NCBI RefSeq assembly: GCF_002934325.1
Contig: NZ_PTIV01000004.1
Coordinates: forward strand, 124,001 to 188,000
Origin: Marinobacter persicus
GTDB lineage: Bacteria; Pseudomonadota; Gammaproteobacteria; Pseudomonadales; Oleiphilaceae
DNA length: 64,000 nucleotides
Reading direction: 5' to 3'
Both the position numbers and the translations under genes were made by a program. Positions 29,455 to 38,862 of the stretch are shown in pieces; positions within the stretch are counted from its first letter, which is position 1, and each line of letters begins with the position of its first letter. The notes under the pieces are model-generated. The model was given only the letters and a program-made list of their open reading frames with translations. It searched no databases and was not told where the DNA came from.

Positions 29455-30606
29455 ATGGACATGCTTGGCGGCATCAGCCCCTCGGAGTTTTTAAGGGACT
29501 ACTGGCAGAAAAAGCCGCTAGTGATCCGCCAGGCATTTCCCGGCTTCCAGTGCCCGGTCAGCCAGGATGAACTGGCTGGCCTGGCCTGCGAAGAAGCGGT
29601 TGAATCCCGCATCGTGGTGGAGGAACACAACGGCAAGCCGTGGCAACTGTTCAACGGCCCGTTCACCCCGGATCGCTTTGCCGAAATGCCGGAACAGGAC
29701 TGGACCCTGCTGGTACAGGGCCTGGACCACTGGGTGCCGGACGTTGCCGATTTGCTGGAGCATTTCCGCTTCATTCCCAACTGGCGGCTGGACGACATCA
29801 TGGCCAGCTACGCCCCCAAAGGCGGCAGCGTTGGCCCCCACTACGACATGTACGATGTCTTCCTGCTGCAGGCCCAGGGCCATCGCCGCTGGACCTTCGG
29901 CGGCAAATGCGACCACACCTGCCCGCGAGTGGAAGGCACTCCGCTTCGCATCCTGAGCAGTTGGGAAGGCGAGGAAACCGTCGTGCTTGAGCCGGGCGAC
30001 ATGCTTTATCTTCCTCCCGGCATTGGCCATTACGGCGTGGCCGAGGACGACTGCATCACCCTCTCGGTGGGCTTCCGCTCACCCACTGTGGACGATGTGC
30101 TGACCAGCTTCACCGACTTCCTGTCCCAGCGCCCCCAGGCCGATGAGCACCTGGACGATCCGGACCTTCAGCTTCAGGAAAACCCGGGCACCATTGGCAA
30201 CGAAGTGATTGACCGGGTGGATGCGGTAATCCGTGAACAGCTGGGCGACCGTCGGCAGATGGCCCTGTGGTTTGGCCAGTTCACCACCGCCCCCAAAAGC
30301 ATGGACATCGTCGTGCCCGCCGAGGAACCGGCGGAACCCGCCGACCTGGAAGAGGCCATCAAAGCCCATGAACAACTGCGCTGGAACGAAGGCTCCCGCT
30401 TCGCCTATCATGAATTTGATAACGACACCGCCCTGTTCGTGGACGGAGAGCAATACCTGCTCAGGGGGGATGCCCGGCCGCTGGCTCCCTTACTGTGCGC
30501 CGGCGCCTACATCGACATGTCCGCCCTGGCGGAGTTTGCCGGTGACGAGGCACTGCTTGGCCTGCTCACCAACCTCTATAACCAGGGCTCCATCTATTTC
30601 GAGTAA
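29455..30606 (+). CDS. roxA: 50S ribosomal protein L16 arginine 3-hydroxylase RoxA (YcfD family)
   Basis: A JmjC/cupin 2-oxoglutarate oxygenase that hydroxylates an arginine of ribosomal protein L16. The 383-residue protein has the iron ligands H129-x-D131 in PHYDMYDVFLLQ and H192 in GHYG, the 2OG fold between, and a C-terminal winged-helix region. An upstream in-frame start would extend into purB, but GGAGAAG lies just before the ATG at 29455. It sits between purB and a GNAT gene as in Pseudomonas. The reaction is inferred from the E. coli homologue. Confidence 0.93.
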   Translation: MDMLGGISPSEFLRDYWQKKPLVIRQAFPGFQCPVSQDELAGLACEEAVESRIVVEEHNGKPWQLFNGPFTPDRFAEMPEQDWTLLVQGLDHWVPDVADLLEHFRFIPNWRLDDIMASYAPKGGSVGPHYDMYDVFLLQAQGHRRWTFGGKCDHTCPRVEGTPLRILSSWEGEETVVLEPGDMLYLPPGIGHYGVAEDDCITLSVGFRSPTVDDVLTSFTDFLSQRPQADEHLDDPDLQLQENPGTIGNEVIDRVDAVIREQLGDRRQMALWFGQFTTAPKSMDIVVPAEEPAEPADLEEAIKAHEQLRWNEGSRFAYHEFDNDTALFVDGEQYLLRGDARPLAPLLCAGAYIDMSALAEFAGDEALLGLLTNLYNQGSIYFE

Positions 30607-30609
30607 GCC

Positions 30610-31575
30610 ATGGAACTGACCTTCCGCAAGTACAGCTGGCAACTGGCCCCGGCGGCCCTTCGGGATATCCGCCGGCAAGTGTTCACTGACGAACAGAAGG
30701 TGCCGCCCGAACTGGAATGGGACGACACCGACGAAATAGCGGATCATTACCTGGCGGTCACCGCCGACAATACCCCCATTGCCACCGCCCGACTGTTTTC
30801 CACCCTGGAAGAGGTCGGCCATATTGGCCGGATGGCCGTACTGCCGGAATACCGGGGCAAGGGCGTGGGCCGCGCCCTGCTCTGCCACCTCATGGCCGAA
30901 TCCGCCGGCCGCTATGACGAACTGCACCTGTCCTCGCAACAGCATGCCACCGGCCTTTATGAAGGCGCTGGCTTCCACATCTGCTCTGAGGTCTACCAGG
31001 AAGCGGGCATTCCGCACCTGAGCATGCGCTGCCTGGCCCCGGCCCTGGCAAGTGAAGCAGCCCCTCATCGCCAGGCCCCACTGATACTGGGCCGCGATGA
31101 GGAAAGCTGGCTGTTCAGCGATCAGACGCGCATGCTGGGGCTAATGGATTCACTGGCCGGCCAGGCCCGCCAGCGGCTGTGGTTGTACGACCACATTCTG
31201 GACCACGACTTCTATGATCGGGCGCGGTTCCGGGATCTGATTTCAGAGCTGGCCCGCTCTCACCGGCTTAGCGATGTGCGCCTGCTGATTCATGACGATA
31301 AAACACTGGTCAAGCGCCGACACCAACTGGTGGAACTGATGCGTCGGATCTCCAGTCGGGTGGAGCTGCGTCTGGTTAATCCGGATTATCCCAGTGAGAG
31401 CCAGCCTTTCATGCTCGTCGACCGGGAAGGCCTGATGCACCGCCACGAATTCGACAAGCCGGAAGGCTTTGCCAGCTTCCACGGCGCCGGTCGCATCAAG
31501 TTGAAAGAAGAAGCCTTCCAGCGCATGTGGGACGCCGCCCGTCCCTCCATGGAGCTCAGGGAACTACCGCTCTGA
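30610..31575 (+). CDS. GNAT acetyltransferase fused to a PLD-like C-terminal domain
   Basis: A 321-residue protein. Residues 1-145 are a GNAT domain with the acetyl-CoA motif VLPEYRGKGVGRALLCHL and the ending YEGAGFHI. Residues about 155-321 form a second domain (ESWLFSDQTRMLGLMDSLAGQ, DVRLLIHDDKTLVKRRHQLVELM, quoted as LLIHDDKTLVKRRHQL) that looks like a phospholipase D-type fold without an HxK signature. It starts three bases after roxA, so the two are likely co-expressed. The 3' end overlaps the LysR gene head-on by 12 bases. Substrate unknown. Confidence 0.88.
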   Translation: MELTFRKYSWQLAPAALRDIRRQVFTDEQKVPPELEWDDTDEIADHYLAVTADNTPIATARLFSTLEEVGHIGRMAVLPEYRGKGVGRALLCHLMAESAGRYDELHLSSQQHATGLYEGAGFHICSEVYQEAGIPHLSMRCLAPALASEAAPHRQAPLILGRDEESWLFSDQTRMLGLMDSLAGQARQRLWLYDHILDHDFYDRARFRDLISELARSHRLSDVRLLIHDDKTLVKRRHQLVELMRRISSRVELRLVNPDYPSESQPFMLVDREGLMHRHEFDKPEGFASFHGAGRIKLKEEAFQRMWDAARPSMELRELPL

Positions 31576-32574
31576 ATGACGCCCCTGCAACGTCTGGGGT
31601 GATTCGAACCGGGCACCAAACGGGGCAAACTCCTCATCCACCTCTTCCGCCACTTCCACAATCAGCCGCCGCAGCCACTGGTGGTCCGTGTTGTGCTGCA
31701 ACAGCGGGCTCCAGGCCATCTTCAGCTCGAAGGGCGGAATGTTGAAGGGCGGCACTTTCACCACCAGGTTCGGGTTGTCTTTCTGTAGCCAGGCCGCCCT
31801 TGATGGCAGGGTGGCGATCAGGTCGTGCTGTTCGGCCAGCAACATGGCCACCTGGTAGTGCCGGGTGAACACCGAGATCTGCCGCTTCCGGCCCATGCGC
31901 CCCAATGCCTCGTCCACCCAGCCCAGGCGTTGGACGTCCTTGGGGTTCACTCCCACGCCCACGCCAAAGCCGGTCTTGCTCACCCAGATGTGACTGGCCG
32001 CCAGGTAGGTTTCCAGGGTAAAAGGCTCTTTCAGAATCGGGTTGCGGGAGTTCATGGAACAGGCAAAGTACTCGGTCCACAGGGTTTTCTGGTGGAACGA
32101 CTGGGGAATCTTGTCAAAGCGGTTGATCGCCATGTCCAACCGACCCTGCTCCACATCCAGGAAGCTGACGTCACTGGGAGTGAGCACATCCAGAGTGATG
32201 CCGGGCGCTTCCTGGCGCAGGCGACGCAGCACCCGGGGCATCAGGCAGGATTCGGCGTAGTCACTGGCCATAATTCGGAACACCCGCTGGCTTTCCCGGG
32301 CGGAGAATGGTGTTTTCTCCTGCACCGCCTGCTCGATGTCGGCGAGAATCGTACGTACCATCGGCTGCAGTTCCCGGGCTCGCTCTGTGGCACTCATACC
32401 TTCGCTGGTGCGCACCAGCAGCGGATCGCCAAACAGATCCCGGAGACGACGCAGGCCGTTACTCATGGCTGGCTGTGTGATGCCCAGATGGTTGGCCGCC
32501 TTGGTGACGTTGCGCTCGCGCAGCAAGACATCCAGATACACCAGCAAATTGAGGTCCACACGGGATACGTCCAT
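31564..32574 (-). CDS. LysR-family transcriptional regulator
   Basis: A 336-residue LysR-type regulator of the NodD/NahR-like branch. The N-terminal winged helix (VDLNLLVYLDVLLRERNVTKAANHLGITQPAMSNGLRRLRDLFGDPLLVR, recognised by AANHLGITQPAMSNGL) is followed by a periplasmic-binding-type effector domain. Effector and targets are unknown. The divergent neighbour is a membrane protein gene 209 bases away. An 11-base palindrome ATTCATTGAAT at about 32651-32661 in that gap could be a binding site, but this is only a guess. Confidence 0.92.
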   Translation of the reverse strand: MDVSRVDLNLLVYLDVLLRERNVTKAANHLGITQPAMSNGLRRLRDLFGDPLLVRTSEGMSATERARELQPMVRTILADIEQAVQEKTPFSARESQRVFRIMASDYAESCLMPRVLRRLRQEAPGITLDVLTPSDVSFLDVEQGRLDMAINRFDKIPQSFHQKTLWTEYFACSMNSRNPILKEPFTLETYLAASHIWVSKTGFGVGVGVNPKDVQRLGWVDEALGRMGRKRQISVFTRHYQVAMLLAEQHDLIATLPSRAAWLQKDNPNLVVKVPPFNIPPFELKMAWSPLLQHNTDHQWLRRLIVEVAEEVDEEFAPFGARFESPQTLQGRHSER

Positions 32575-32783
32575 CGTCGTCTCCTATATTTCAGCAAGAG
32601 CCATGGCCATGCACAGCATTCACGCCATTAATATACAGCAAAATAGGCATTCATTGAATTGATATACGTGCCCTTATTTACAACCGGAAACGGACGGCCT
32701 GCGATAAATCTGCTAGGATCAGTTGCATTTACCAAATAGTCATACTTTTGCGTTGACCCATTACCGGAGTCTCTACTGACACC

Positions 32784-33554
32784 ATGGATGCCATCACCAT
32801 TGTGCTATTGCTCGCCGCCATTGTTGGTGTGTCGCTGATCATCATTGTTATCAGCCAGATGCGTGAAAAAGCCCGCATTGAGCGTGCCCGTCGGATGACC
32901 GCACTGGAAGACACTTTCAACACGGCCAATCGTCTGCTCTCTGAACTGCCGGGACAGTACCTGACCGATGAGCTCAAACTGCTGCTGCTCAAACGCATGG
33001 AAGACGCCTGCCTGGGCCTTGAACGACTGAACTCCGATCAACCCGTCAGCCGCTGGCTCGAAGGCGTTCGCCAGACCCGGCAACAGGTGCTCGATAAACA
33101 GGACAGTCGCCCGGCGGTCAAGATCGACTCCCCGGACAAGGCCAACTACATCAAAAAGCTGCTGCAAACGCTGTTCAGCATGATTGAAGCGATGCACAAG
33201 GCCGGTCGCCTTGACGCCGCCAAGGCAAAAAAGAACCTGAAGCACGTGCTTTTCCTGGTTCACAAAACCCATGCTGACCTCTTCGTTTTCCAGGCCCGGG
33301 ATCACCTGAAAAAGAACGAAACCCGAAAGGCTATTCACGCCTACCACCTGGCCAGCACCGAAATGGGCAAATCCCAGGACAATCCGCTGGCCATGAAAGC
33401 CGTGAAAAGCTTCCGTACGCGCATCAAGGAACTGGAAGCCCAGATCGCGGATGGCAATGTGGAGCAAGCCGGCAACTCCAAGCTGGACAAGGAATGGGAC
33501 AACTTCCTTCAGGAAGATGAGTCCTGGAAGAAAAAAGCCGACTACGATGATTAG
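32784..33554 (+). CDS. Membrane-anchored helical protein of unknown function
   Basis: I do not recognise this 256-residue protein. It has one N-terminal membrane helix (ITIVLLLAAIVGVSLIIIVI, residues 4-23) and then a basic, mostly helical cytoplasmic part with many Lys, Arg and Glu, including a stretch around 110-200 that looks like a helical repeat or coiled-coil domain (KKNLKHVLFLVHKTHADLF, HLKKNETRKAIHAYHLAST). It lies 37 bases before the hybrid kinase gene in the same direction, so the two are probably one operon, and it could be an accessory to that kinase. Confidence 0.8.
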   Translation: MDAITIVLLLAAIVGVSLIIIVISQMREKARIERARRMTALEDTFNTANRLLSELPGQYLTDELKLLLLKRMEDACLGLERLNSDQPVSRWLEGVRQTRQQVLDKQDSRPAVKIDSPDKANYIKKLLQTLFSMIEAMHKAGRLDAAKAKKNLKHVLFLVHKTHADLFVFQARDHLKKNETRKAIHAYHLASTEMGKSQDNPLAMKAVKSFRTRIKELEAQIADGNVEQAGNSKLDKEWDNFLQEDESWKKKADYDD

Positions 33555-33591
33555 CCCGACGCGGCATAACCGATGACCATGATCGACTACC

Positions 33592-35895
33592 ATGCCCTTG
33601 TTTGACCGATTCAGACAACGGCTTTCCTGGCGACTGACCCGAGACACCGTGTTGGTCGCCATGGCACTCGGGCTCATCCTCAACCTGATTCAGATTACCC
33701 ACGACTACTTCTCAGCCCGGGAGTCCATGGAAGAGGAAGTTCGGGCTCTGATGCGCATCAGCCACAGTCCGGCCTCTCAAATTGCCTACAACATCAACAT
33801 CCGACTGGCCGAAGAGCTTCTGGACGGCCTACTGCAACACCCCGCCACCAAGGAAGCCAAAATTCTGGATGCAGAGGGCCGCACCATGTCGGCGGCCAGC
33901 CAGAGCGTGCCCTCCTCCAGATACCGCTGGCTGAGCAATCAGCTGTTCGGGGAAAGCCGGGTCTTTTCCACCGAATTGCAGGTACCCCAACTGGAAGACC
34001 TACCCCTGGGGCAGCTTCAGCTCACCATTGACACCTACCACTACGGCATACAGTTTCTCGAACGGGCCGCCTATACCCTGTTGATCGGGCTCGTAAAAAG
34101 CCTGGCGCTGTCGGCGGTACTACTGGCCATTTTCTATTTCGTGCTGACCCGCCCCATGATGGGCATGATCAATACCCTCGGGCGGGTTAAGGCCAGTTCG
34201 CCGGAAAAAATCCGTCTACCGGTCCCGGAAAATCACCGCCATGACGAAATAGGTACCATGGTGGGCATCGTGAATCAGCACCTGGAACACATGGAAAGCA
34301 ACGTGGCCCAACTGAAGGCCGCCGAAAGCGCGATGAAAAACTATTCCAGCCAACTGGAGCGGGAGGTCAAGGATCGGACCCGGGAGATTTCCGAAAAGAA
34401 CCAGGCCCTACAACAGGGCAATCGGGCCCTGGTCAAGGCCAAAGAGGACGCCATGCGCCGTGCGCGGTCACGGGCCGACTTCCTCGCCAGCATGAGCCAC
34501 GAGATACGAACGCCCCTGAACGGCCTGCTGGGCATGCTGGATCTGGCACTGGACAGCACTCACGACCGGGCCCAGCGTAACCGGCTGGAAATTGCGCTTA
34601 ATGCAGGCCACAGCCTGCTGGACCTTTTGAACGACATTCTTGATGTCTCGAAAGTCGAGGCGGGCAAGCTGAGCCTTGAGAAAATTCCGTTCAGCGTCCG
34701 CGCTCTGGTAGAGGAAACGGCAACCCTGCACGCTCACCAGGCTCATCGCAAACAGATCGACCTGGTGAATGAAACCAGCCCCGACCTGCCGGAAATGTTC
34801 CTGGGTGATCCCACCCGAACCCGCCAGATCCTGAACAACCTGTTGGGCAACGCCATCAAGTTCACCGAAACCGGCACCATTCGGGTGCGCGCCGGTTGCA
34901 CCGGCACCCAACTGACACTTGAGGTAATTGATACCGGCATCGGCATGTCCCCAGACGCCCAGAAGCACATTTTTTCGGCCTTTTCCCAGGCCGGTCCGGA
35001 CACCTCGCGCCGTTATGGCGGGACCGGGCTCGGGCTAGCCCTTTGCCGGCAACTGGTGGAACGCATGGAAGGGCAGATCACCGTCAGCTCGCAACCAGGC
35101 AGCGGCAGTCACTTCAACGTAACACTGCCCCTTCCCGTGCATCAGGCGACCGCACCCCCGCTGCCTCAACCGATGCTGGACAGCCTGCAGCGCATTGGCG
35201 TTGCCATGGACATTGACAACAAAGACCCTCATCGCCTTGCCATCGAATCGCAGTTGAGGGCATGGAGCATTCCGGTTGGCTCAACCGAAAGCAGGCCGGG
35301 AAGCATTCTCATGACCGCCGACCCACGGCGAGCTCAGGACTGGGAGGGCAAAGGCGTTCTTCTGGCAGACCGACTGGGCAACCTGAACAATCCCGGGGCC
35401 ACCACTTGTCTCCTATCATTGCCATTACGGCGCGGCGAACTGTTTGATTGCCTGTGCAATGTCGCCAAGGGATCGAGACTGCCGTCCCCCAATAGGGCCG
35501 GGGACTCTCCAGACCGCTCCAACCAGACAGCCCTGGACATCTTGCTGGTGGAAGACAACCAGGTGAATCAACTGGTGGCCAGCACACTGCTGAAAAAACT
35601 CGGCCACCAGGTGGCCCACGCCGAGAACGGCAAACGGGCCGTGGAAGCGGTGCGTTCACAGCGCTATGACCTGGTCCTGATGGATTGCCAAATGCCCGTT
35701 ATGGACGGGTTCGAGGCCACCCGGGCGATTCGCAATGACGCCGACTACGCAACCTTGCCCATCATCGCGGTCACCGGCAACGCTCTGGAGGGCGACAAAC
35801 AGGCCTGCCTGGATGCCGGCATGAATGACTACATCACCAAGCCCTATAATCGGGAACAGCTCAGCGAGGTGATCTCACGCTGGACACTAGTGTGA
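33592..35895 (+). CDS. Hybrid sensor histidine kinase (membrane, HAMP, HisKA, HATPase, REC)
   Basis: A 767-residue sensor kinase. Two membrane helices (about 20-38 and 160-188) enclose a periplasmic sensor of about 120 residues; then HAMP and a coiled coil (190-290), HisKA with H303 in SMSHEIRTPLNG, the ATPase with NLLGNAIKF, DTGIGM and GGTGLGLAL, and a C-terminal receiver with phospho-acceptor D698 in LMDCQMPVMDGFEA. No HPt domain follows, so a separate phosphotransfer protein is needed. The signal is unknown. A non-canonical segment between ATPase and receiver (about 525-640) resembles a degenerate receiver. Confidence 0.93.
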   Translation: MPLFDRFRQRLSWRLTRDTVLVAMALGLILNLIQITHDYFSARESMEEEVRALMRISHSPASQIAYNINIRLAEELLDGLLQHPATKEAKILDAEGRTMSAASQSVPSSRYRWLSNQLFGESRVFSTELQVPQLEDLPLGQLQLTIDTYHYGIQFLERAAYTLLIGLVKSLALSAVLLAIFYFVLTRPMMGMINTLGRVKASSPEKIRLPVPENHRHDEIGTMVGIVNQHLEHMESNVAQLKAAESAMKNYSSQLEREVKDRTREISEKNQALQQGNRALVKAKEDAMRRARSRADFLASMSHEIRTPLNGLLGMLDLALDSTHDRAQRNRLEIALNAGHSLLDLLNDILDVSKVEAGKLSLEKIPFSVRALVEETATLHAHQAHRKQIDLVNETSPDLPEMFLGDPTRTRQILNNLLGNAIKFTETGTIRVRAGCTGTQLTLEVIDTGIGMSPDAQKHIFSAFSQAGPDTSRRYGGTGLGLALCRQLVERMEGQITVSSQPGSGSHFNVTLPLPVHQATAPPLPQPMLDSLQRIGVAMDIDNKDPHRLAIESQLRAWSIPVGSTESRPGSILMTADPRRAQDWEGKGVLLADRLGNLNNPGATTCLLSLPLRRGELFDCLCNVAKGSRLPSPNRAGDSPDRSNQTALDILLVEDNQVNQLVASTLLKKLGHQVAHAENGKRAVEAVRSQRYDLVLMDCQMPVMDGFEATRAIRNDADYATLPIIAVTGNALEGDKQACLDAGMNDYITKPYNREQLSEVISRWTLV

Positions 35896-35937
35896 TGAAA
35901 AGATGTTTAACTACTCAATTCCGGCAGATTCCCCCTG

Positions 35938-35965
35938 TTGCCCGGGTACTTACGTCCGCTAGAAT
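35938..35965 (+). promoter_or_regulatory. Candidate promoter of alaA
   Basis: TTGCCC at 35938-35943 and TAGAAT at 35960-35965 with a 16-base spacer lie 65 bases before the alaA start and after the kinase stop. Sequence match only. Confidence 0.4.
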
Positions 35966-36030
35966 GGTAGCCTTAGATTCACGGTGTTGCCGACTTTTAC
36001 AGACTGTTTTTTCAAGGAAATCACATTCCC

Positions 36031-37245
36031 ATGCAGAACTACTTCAAATCCGCCAAGCTCGATAATGTGTGTTATGAAATCCGTGGCGTGGTTCTGCGTG
36101 AGGCGCGTCGGCTGGAAGAGGAAGGCCATCGGGTCCTGAAACTCAACATCGGCAACCCTGCGGCCTTTGAGCTGGACGTACCGGAAGAAATCCAGCAGGA
36201 CGTCATCTACAACATGCACCAGGCCCAGGGCTACGTGGAGTCCAAGGGCCTGTTCTCCGCCCGCAAAGCGGTCATGCACTATTGCCAGCAGCGCGGCATC
36301 GACCGGGTGGACATTGACGACATCTACCTGGGCAATGGCGTCAGCGAGCTGATCGTGATGTCCATGCAGGCCATGCTCAACACCGGTGACGAAGTGTTGA
36401 TTCCGGCTCCGGATTACCCTCTCTGGACCGCCGCCGTCACCCTTTCCAGCGGCAAGCCGGTGCATTACCGCTGCGACGAAGAACAGGACTGGTTCCCGGA
36501 TATCGAGGACATCAAGAAAAAGATCACACGCCGCACTCGTGCCATTGTCCTGATCAACCCGAACAACCCGACCGGGGCGGTCTATTCCGAGGAATTGCTG
36601 CAGCAGGTGATCGAGCTGGCTCGCAAGCACAACCTGATCATCCTGTCGGACGAGATCTACGACAAGATCCTGTACGACGAGACCCAGCACACCTCCATCG
36701 CCTCCATGGCGGACGACGTGCTGTTCTTCACCTACAACGGTCTGTCCAAGAACTACCGCGCCGCCGGCTATCGCTCGGGCTGGATGATCATCAGTGGCGC
36801 CAAACATCGCTCTACCGACCTGATCGAGGGCATCGAGATGCTCTCGAACATGCGCCTGTGCGCCAACGTGCCGGCCCAGCTTGCCATCCAGACCTCTCTG
36901 GGCGGCTACCAGTCCATCAATGACCTGGTGGCCCCCGGTGGTCGGCTTTACGAACAGCGGGAAACCGCCTGGAAAATGCTGAACGATATTCCCGGTGTCA
37001 GCTGCGTCAAGCCGAAAGGAGCTCTTTACCTGTTCCCGAAGCTGGACCCGAAGCGCTTCCCGATCGTGAACGATGAAAAGCTGGTGCTGGACCTGCTGCT
37101 GCAGGAAAAAATCCTGCTGGTGCAGGGCTCCGCTTTCAACATTGACGACAAGCAGCACCTGCGGGTGGTCTTCCTGCCCCGCGAGGACACCATGGTCGAT
37201 GCCATGGGACGGCTGGGCAATTTCCTGGAACACTACCGCCAATAA
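36031..37245 (+). CDS. alaA: Alanine-synthesising aminotransferase AlaA
   Basis: A PLP class I aminotransferase making alanine from pyruvate and glutamate. The 404-residue sequence follows E. coli AlaA closely in its landmark motifs: LKLNIGNPA near 38, NGVSELIV, PAPDYPLWTAAV, INPNNPTGAVYS, the PLP-lysine region FTYNGLSKNYRAAGYRSGW near 235-250 and MRLCANVPAQLAIQT. AAGGAAA lies before the ATG. It has a likely promoter of its own and a small unknown gene 15 bases downstream. Confidence 0.94.
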   Translation: MQNYFKSAKLDNVCYEIRGVVLREARRLEEEGHRVLKLNIGNPAAFELDVPEEIQQDVIYNMHQAQGYVESKGLFSARKAVMHYCQQRGIDRVDIDDIYLGNGVSELIVMSMQAMLNTGDEVLIPAPDYPLWTAAVTLSSGKPVHYRCDEEQDWFPDIEDIKKKITRRTRAIVLINPNNPTGAVYSEELLQQVIELARKHNLIILSDEIYDKILYDETQHTSIASMADDVLFFTYNGLSKNYRAAGYRSGWMIISGAKHRSTDLIEGIEMLSNMRLCANVPAQLAIQTSLGGYQSINDLVAPGGRLYEQRETAWKMLNDIPGVSCVKPKGALYLFPKLDPKRFPIVNDEKLVLDLLLQEKILLVQGSAFNIDDKQHLRVVFLPREDTMVDAMGRLGNFLEHYRQ

Positions 37246-37260
37246 GCAACGGGAGCAGAC

Positions 37261-37734
37261 ATGGCCGACATACACGTCGAGGAATTCTACAAGGATGTGG
37301 CCGTTGCACTGATCCAGCTGTATTCGGTGTTTCCCCGGCGCACAAACCTGTTCGTGGAAGACATAGCCGGACCGGACGAGCCAGACGAATTCGGCCTGCA
37401 CAGCCCCCGCCACATGGCCTGTTTCGGGGCGCTGCTTTGGCTGGAAGAGGAAGGCCTGCTGCGTTACGTGGACACCATTCGCCAGGATGCGCTCGACCAG
37501 GCCGTGCTGACCCAGAAAGCCTTCGTGCGCCTGAGCGCGCCCGCCCCACGCTCCTTGGTCGCAGCCCTGGATGCTTCCGCCCCTGACGACTCCCTTCCCC
37601 GCTCCGTCCAGCGGGATCTGTCGTCCTATGTGCACCTGATCCGGTCCGCCATCAAAAGCGGCAGCTCGGACAGGATCAGCCTCGCGATACAATCGACCTT
37701 TTTTGCCGACTCCCTGGCCGACCAGCTTCATTAA
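37261..37734 (+). CDS. Conserved hypothetical protein downstream of alaA
   Basis: A 157-residue soluble protein that I cannot assign. The N-terminal half, with FYKDVAVALIQLYSVFPRR and HMACFGALLWLEEEGLLRYVD, suggests a winged-helix-like fold resembling small regulators that read a YDFFP type segment; the C-terminal half is helical. GGGAGC precedes the ATG. It is 15 bases after alaA, so probably in the same transcript. The DNA-binding idea is an inference from pattern only. Confidence 0.75.
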   Translation: MADIHVEEFYKDVAVALIQLYSVFPRRTNLFVEDIAGPDEPDEFGLHSPRHMACFGALLWLEEEGLLRYVDTIRQDALDQAVLTQKAFVRLSAPAPRSLVAALDASAPDDSLPRSVQRDLSSYVHLIRSAIKSGSSDRISLAIQSTFFADSLADQLH

Positions 37735-37825
37735 ATCCGTTTAACGCGCTTGAACCGGTGAACCCGGACCGCATATAACGGTCAGAAAGATCGCTAAACT
37801 GCGAGAGGTTAACGGAAAAACAATC

Positions 37826-38707
37826 ATGCGCATCCTGCTCTTCCTGGCCACCAACCTGGCCGTCATTCTGGTTGCAAGCTTCACCCTGCGCCTGCTGGGT
37901 GTGGACAGTTACCTGGCCCAACAGGGCATCAACTACGGTTCACTGCTGATCTTCGCGGCGGTGTTCGGCTTTGCCGGTGCCTTTATTTCACTGCTGATCT
38001 CCAAGCCCATGGCAAAATGGAGCACCAAGGCGAAAGTCATTGAAACGCCCCGTACGCCCGCCGAACGCTGGCTGATGGAAACCGTGGCCGAACTGGCCAA
38101 AAATGCCGGTATCGGCATGCCGGAAGTGGCCATTTTCCCGGCCTCCCAGTCCAACGCCTTCGCCACCGGCTGGAACAAAAACGCTTCCCTGGTGGCCGTC
38201 AGTGAGGGTTTGCTGGGACGCTTTAACAAGGACGAAATCCGGGCGGTACTCGGCCACGAGATTGGTCACGTGGCCAATGGCGACATGGTGACCCTGACCC
38301 TGATCCAGGGCGTGGTGAACACCTTCGTGATCTTTGCTTCCCGGGTGATCGGCTCGTTCGTGGACCGGGTGGTGTTCAAGAACGAAGAGGGCCACGGCAT
38401 CGGCTTCTTTGTAGTGAGCATTGTTGCGGAGATTGTGCTGGGTATCCTGGCCAGCACCATCGTGTTCTGGTTCTCCCGTCGCCGGGAATTCCGGGCCGAC
38501 ATTGCTGGCGCGCAGCTCGCTGGCCGTGGCGCCATGATCAACGCGCTGGCGCGCCTGAAGCAGGAAAGCGAGGTGCCGGACCAGATGCCGGATACGCTGC
38601 AGGCCTTCGGTATCAACCGTGGCGCGCGCCATGGCCTGGCGAGCCTGTTCATGACGCATCCGCCGCTGGAAGATCGTATTCGGGCTTTGCAGGACGCGAA
38701 GCTTTAA
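37826..38707 (+). CDS. htpX: Membrane zinc metalloprotease HtpX
   Basis: HtpX degrades misfolded inner-membrane proteins. The 293-residue protein has four hydrophobic segments (about 3-24, 38-58, 155-178, 192-215), the zinc motif HEIGH at 144-148 and the downstream glutamate region [20 protein letters not shown] lies upstream of the ATG. It is followed by a palindromic element and convergent pdxB. Heat-shock or Cpx-type control is known in E. coli but no site is evident here. Confidence 0.96.
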   Translation: MRILLFLATNLAVILVASFTLRLLGVDSYLAQQGINYGSLLIFAAVFGFAGAFISLLISKPMAKWSTKAKVIETPRTPAERWLMETVAELAKNAGIGMPEVAIFPASQSNAFATGWNKNASLVAVSEGLLGRFNKDEIRAVLGHEIGHVANGDMVTLTLIQGVVNTFVIFASRVIGSFVDRVVFKNEEGHGIGFFVVSIVAEIVLGILASTIVFWFSRRREFRADIAGAQLAGRGAMINALARLKQESEVPDQMPDTLQAFGINRGARHGLASLFMTHPPLEDRIRALQDAKL

Positions 38708-38733
38708 GGTAGCCATCTCCGGAAGTTCGACAA

Positions 38734-38844
38734 GCCGGGGTCAGGCACCCCTCCCGAAAATTTGCGGAGCCAGGGATGGCGGAGCATAAGCGCCACAGGG
38801 ATGTGCCGCAGGAGCGCTTTTCGGGAGGGGTGCCTGACCCCGGC
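38734..38844. repeat. 111-bp element with perfect 27-bp inverted terminal repeats
   Basis: Arms at 38734-38760 and 38818-38844 are perfect 27-base reverse complements, starting GCCGGGGTCAGGCACCCCTC and rich in G and C, with a 57-base spacer. The spacer has two copies of CAGGGATG. It lies between convergent htpX and pdxB and could act as a bidirectional terminator or be a REP/MITE-like repeat. Only one copy is in the window, so repeat status is unproven. Confidence 0.75.
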
Positions 38845-38862
38845 GTTACTCCGAACTAAAGA

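Noticed and set aside
32651..32661. ATTCATTGAAT palindrome upstream of the LysR gene as an operator.
   Set aside because: Short AT-rich palindromes are common by chance and it does not contain the T-N11-A pattern in a convincing position.
35959..37731. A 590-codon open frame antisense to alaA and the following gene.
   Set aside because: The opposite strand carries a full AlaA with PLP-lysine motif; the antisense product has no recognisable domain.
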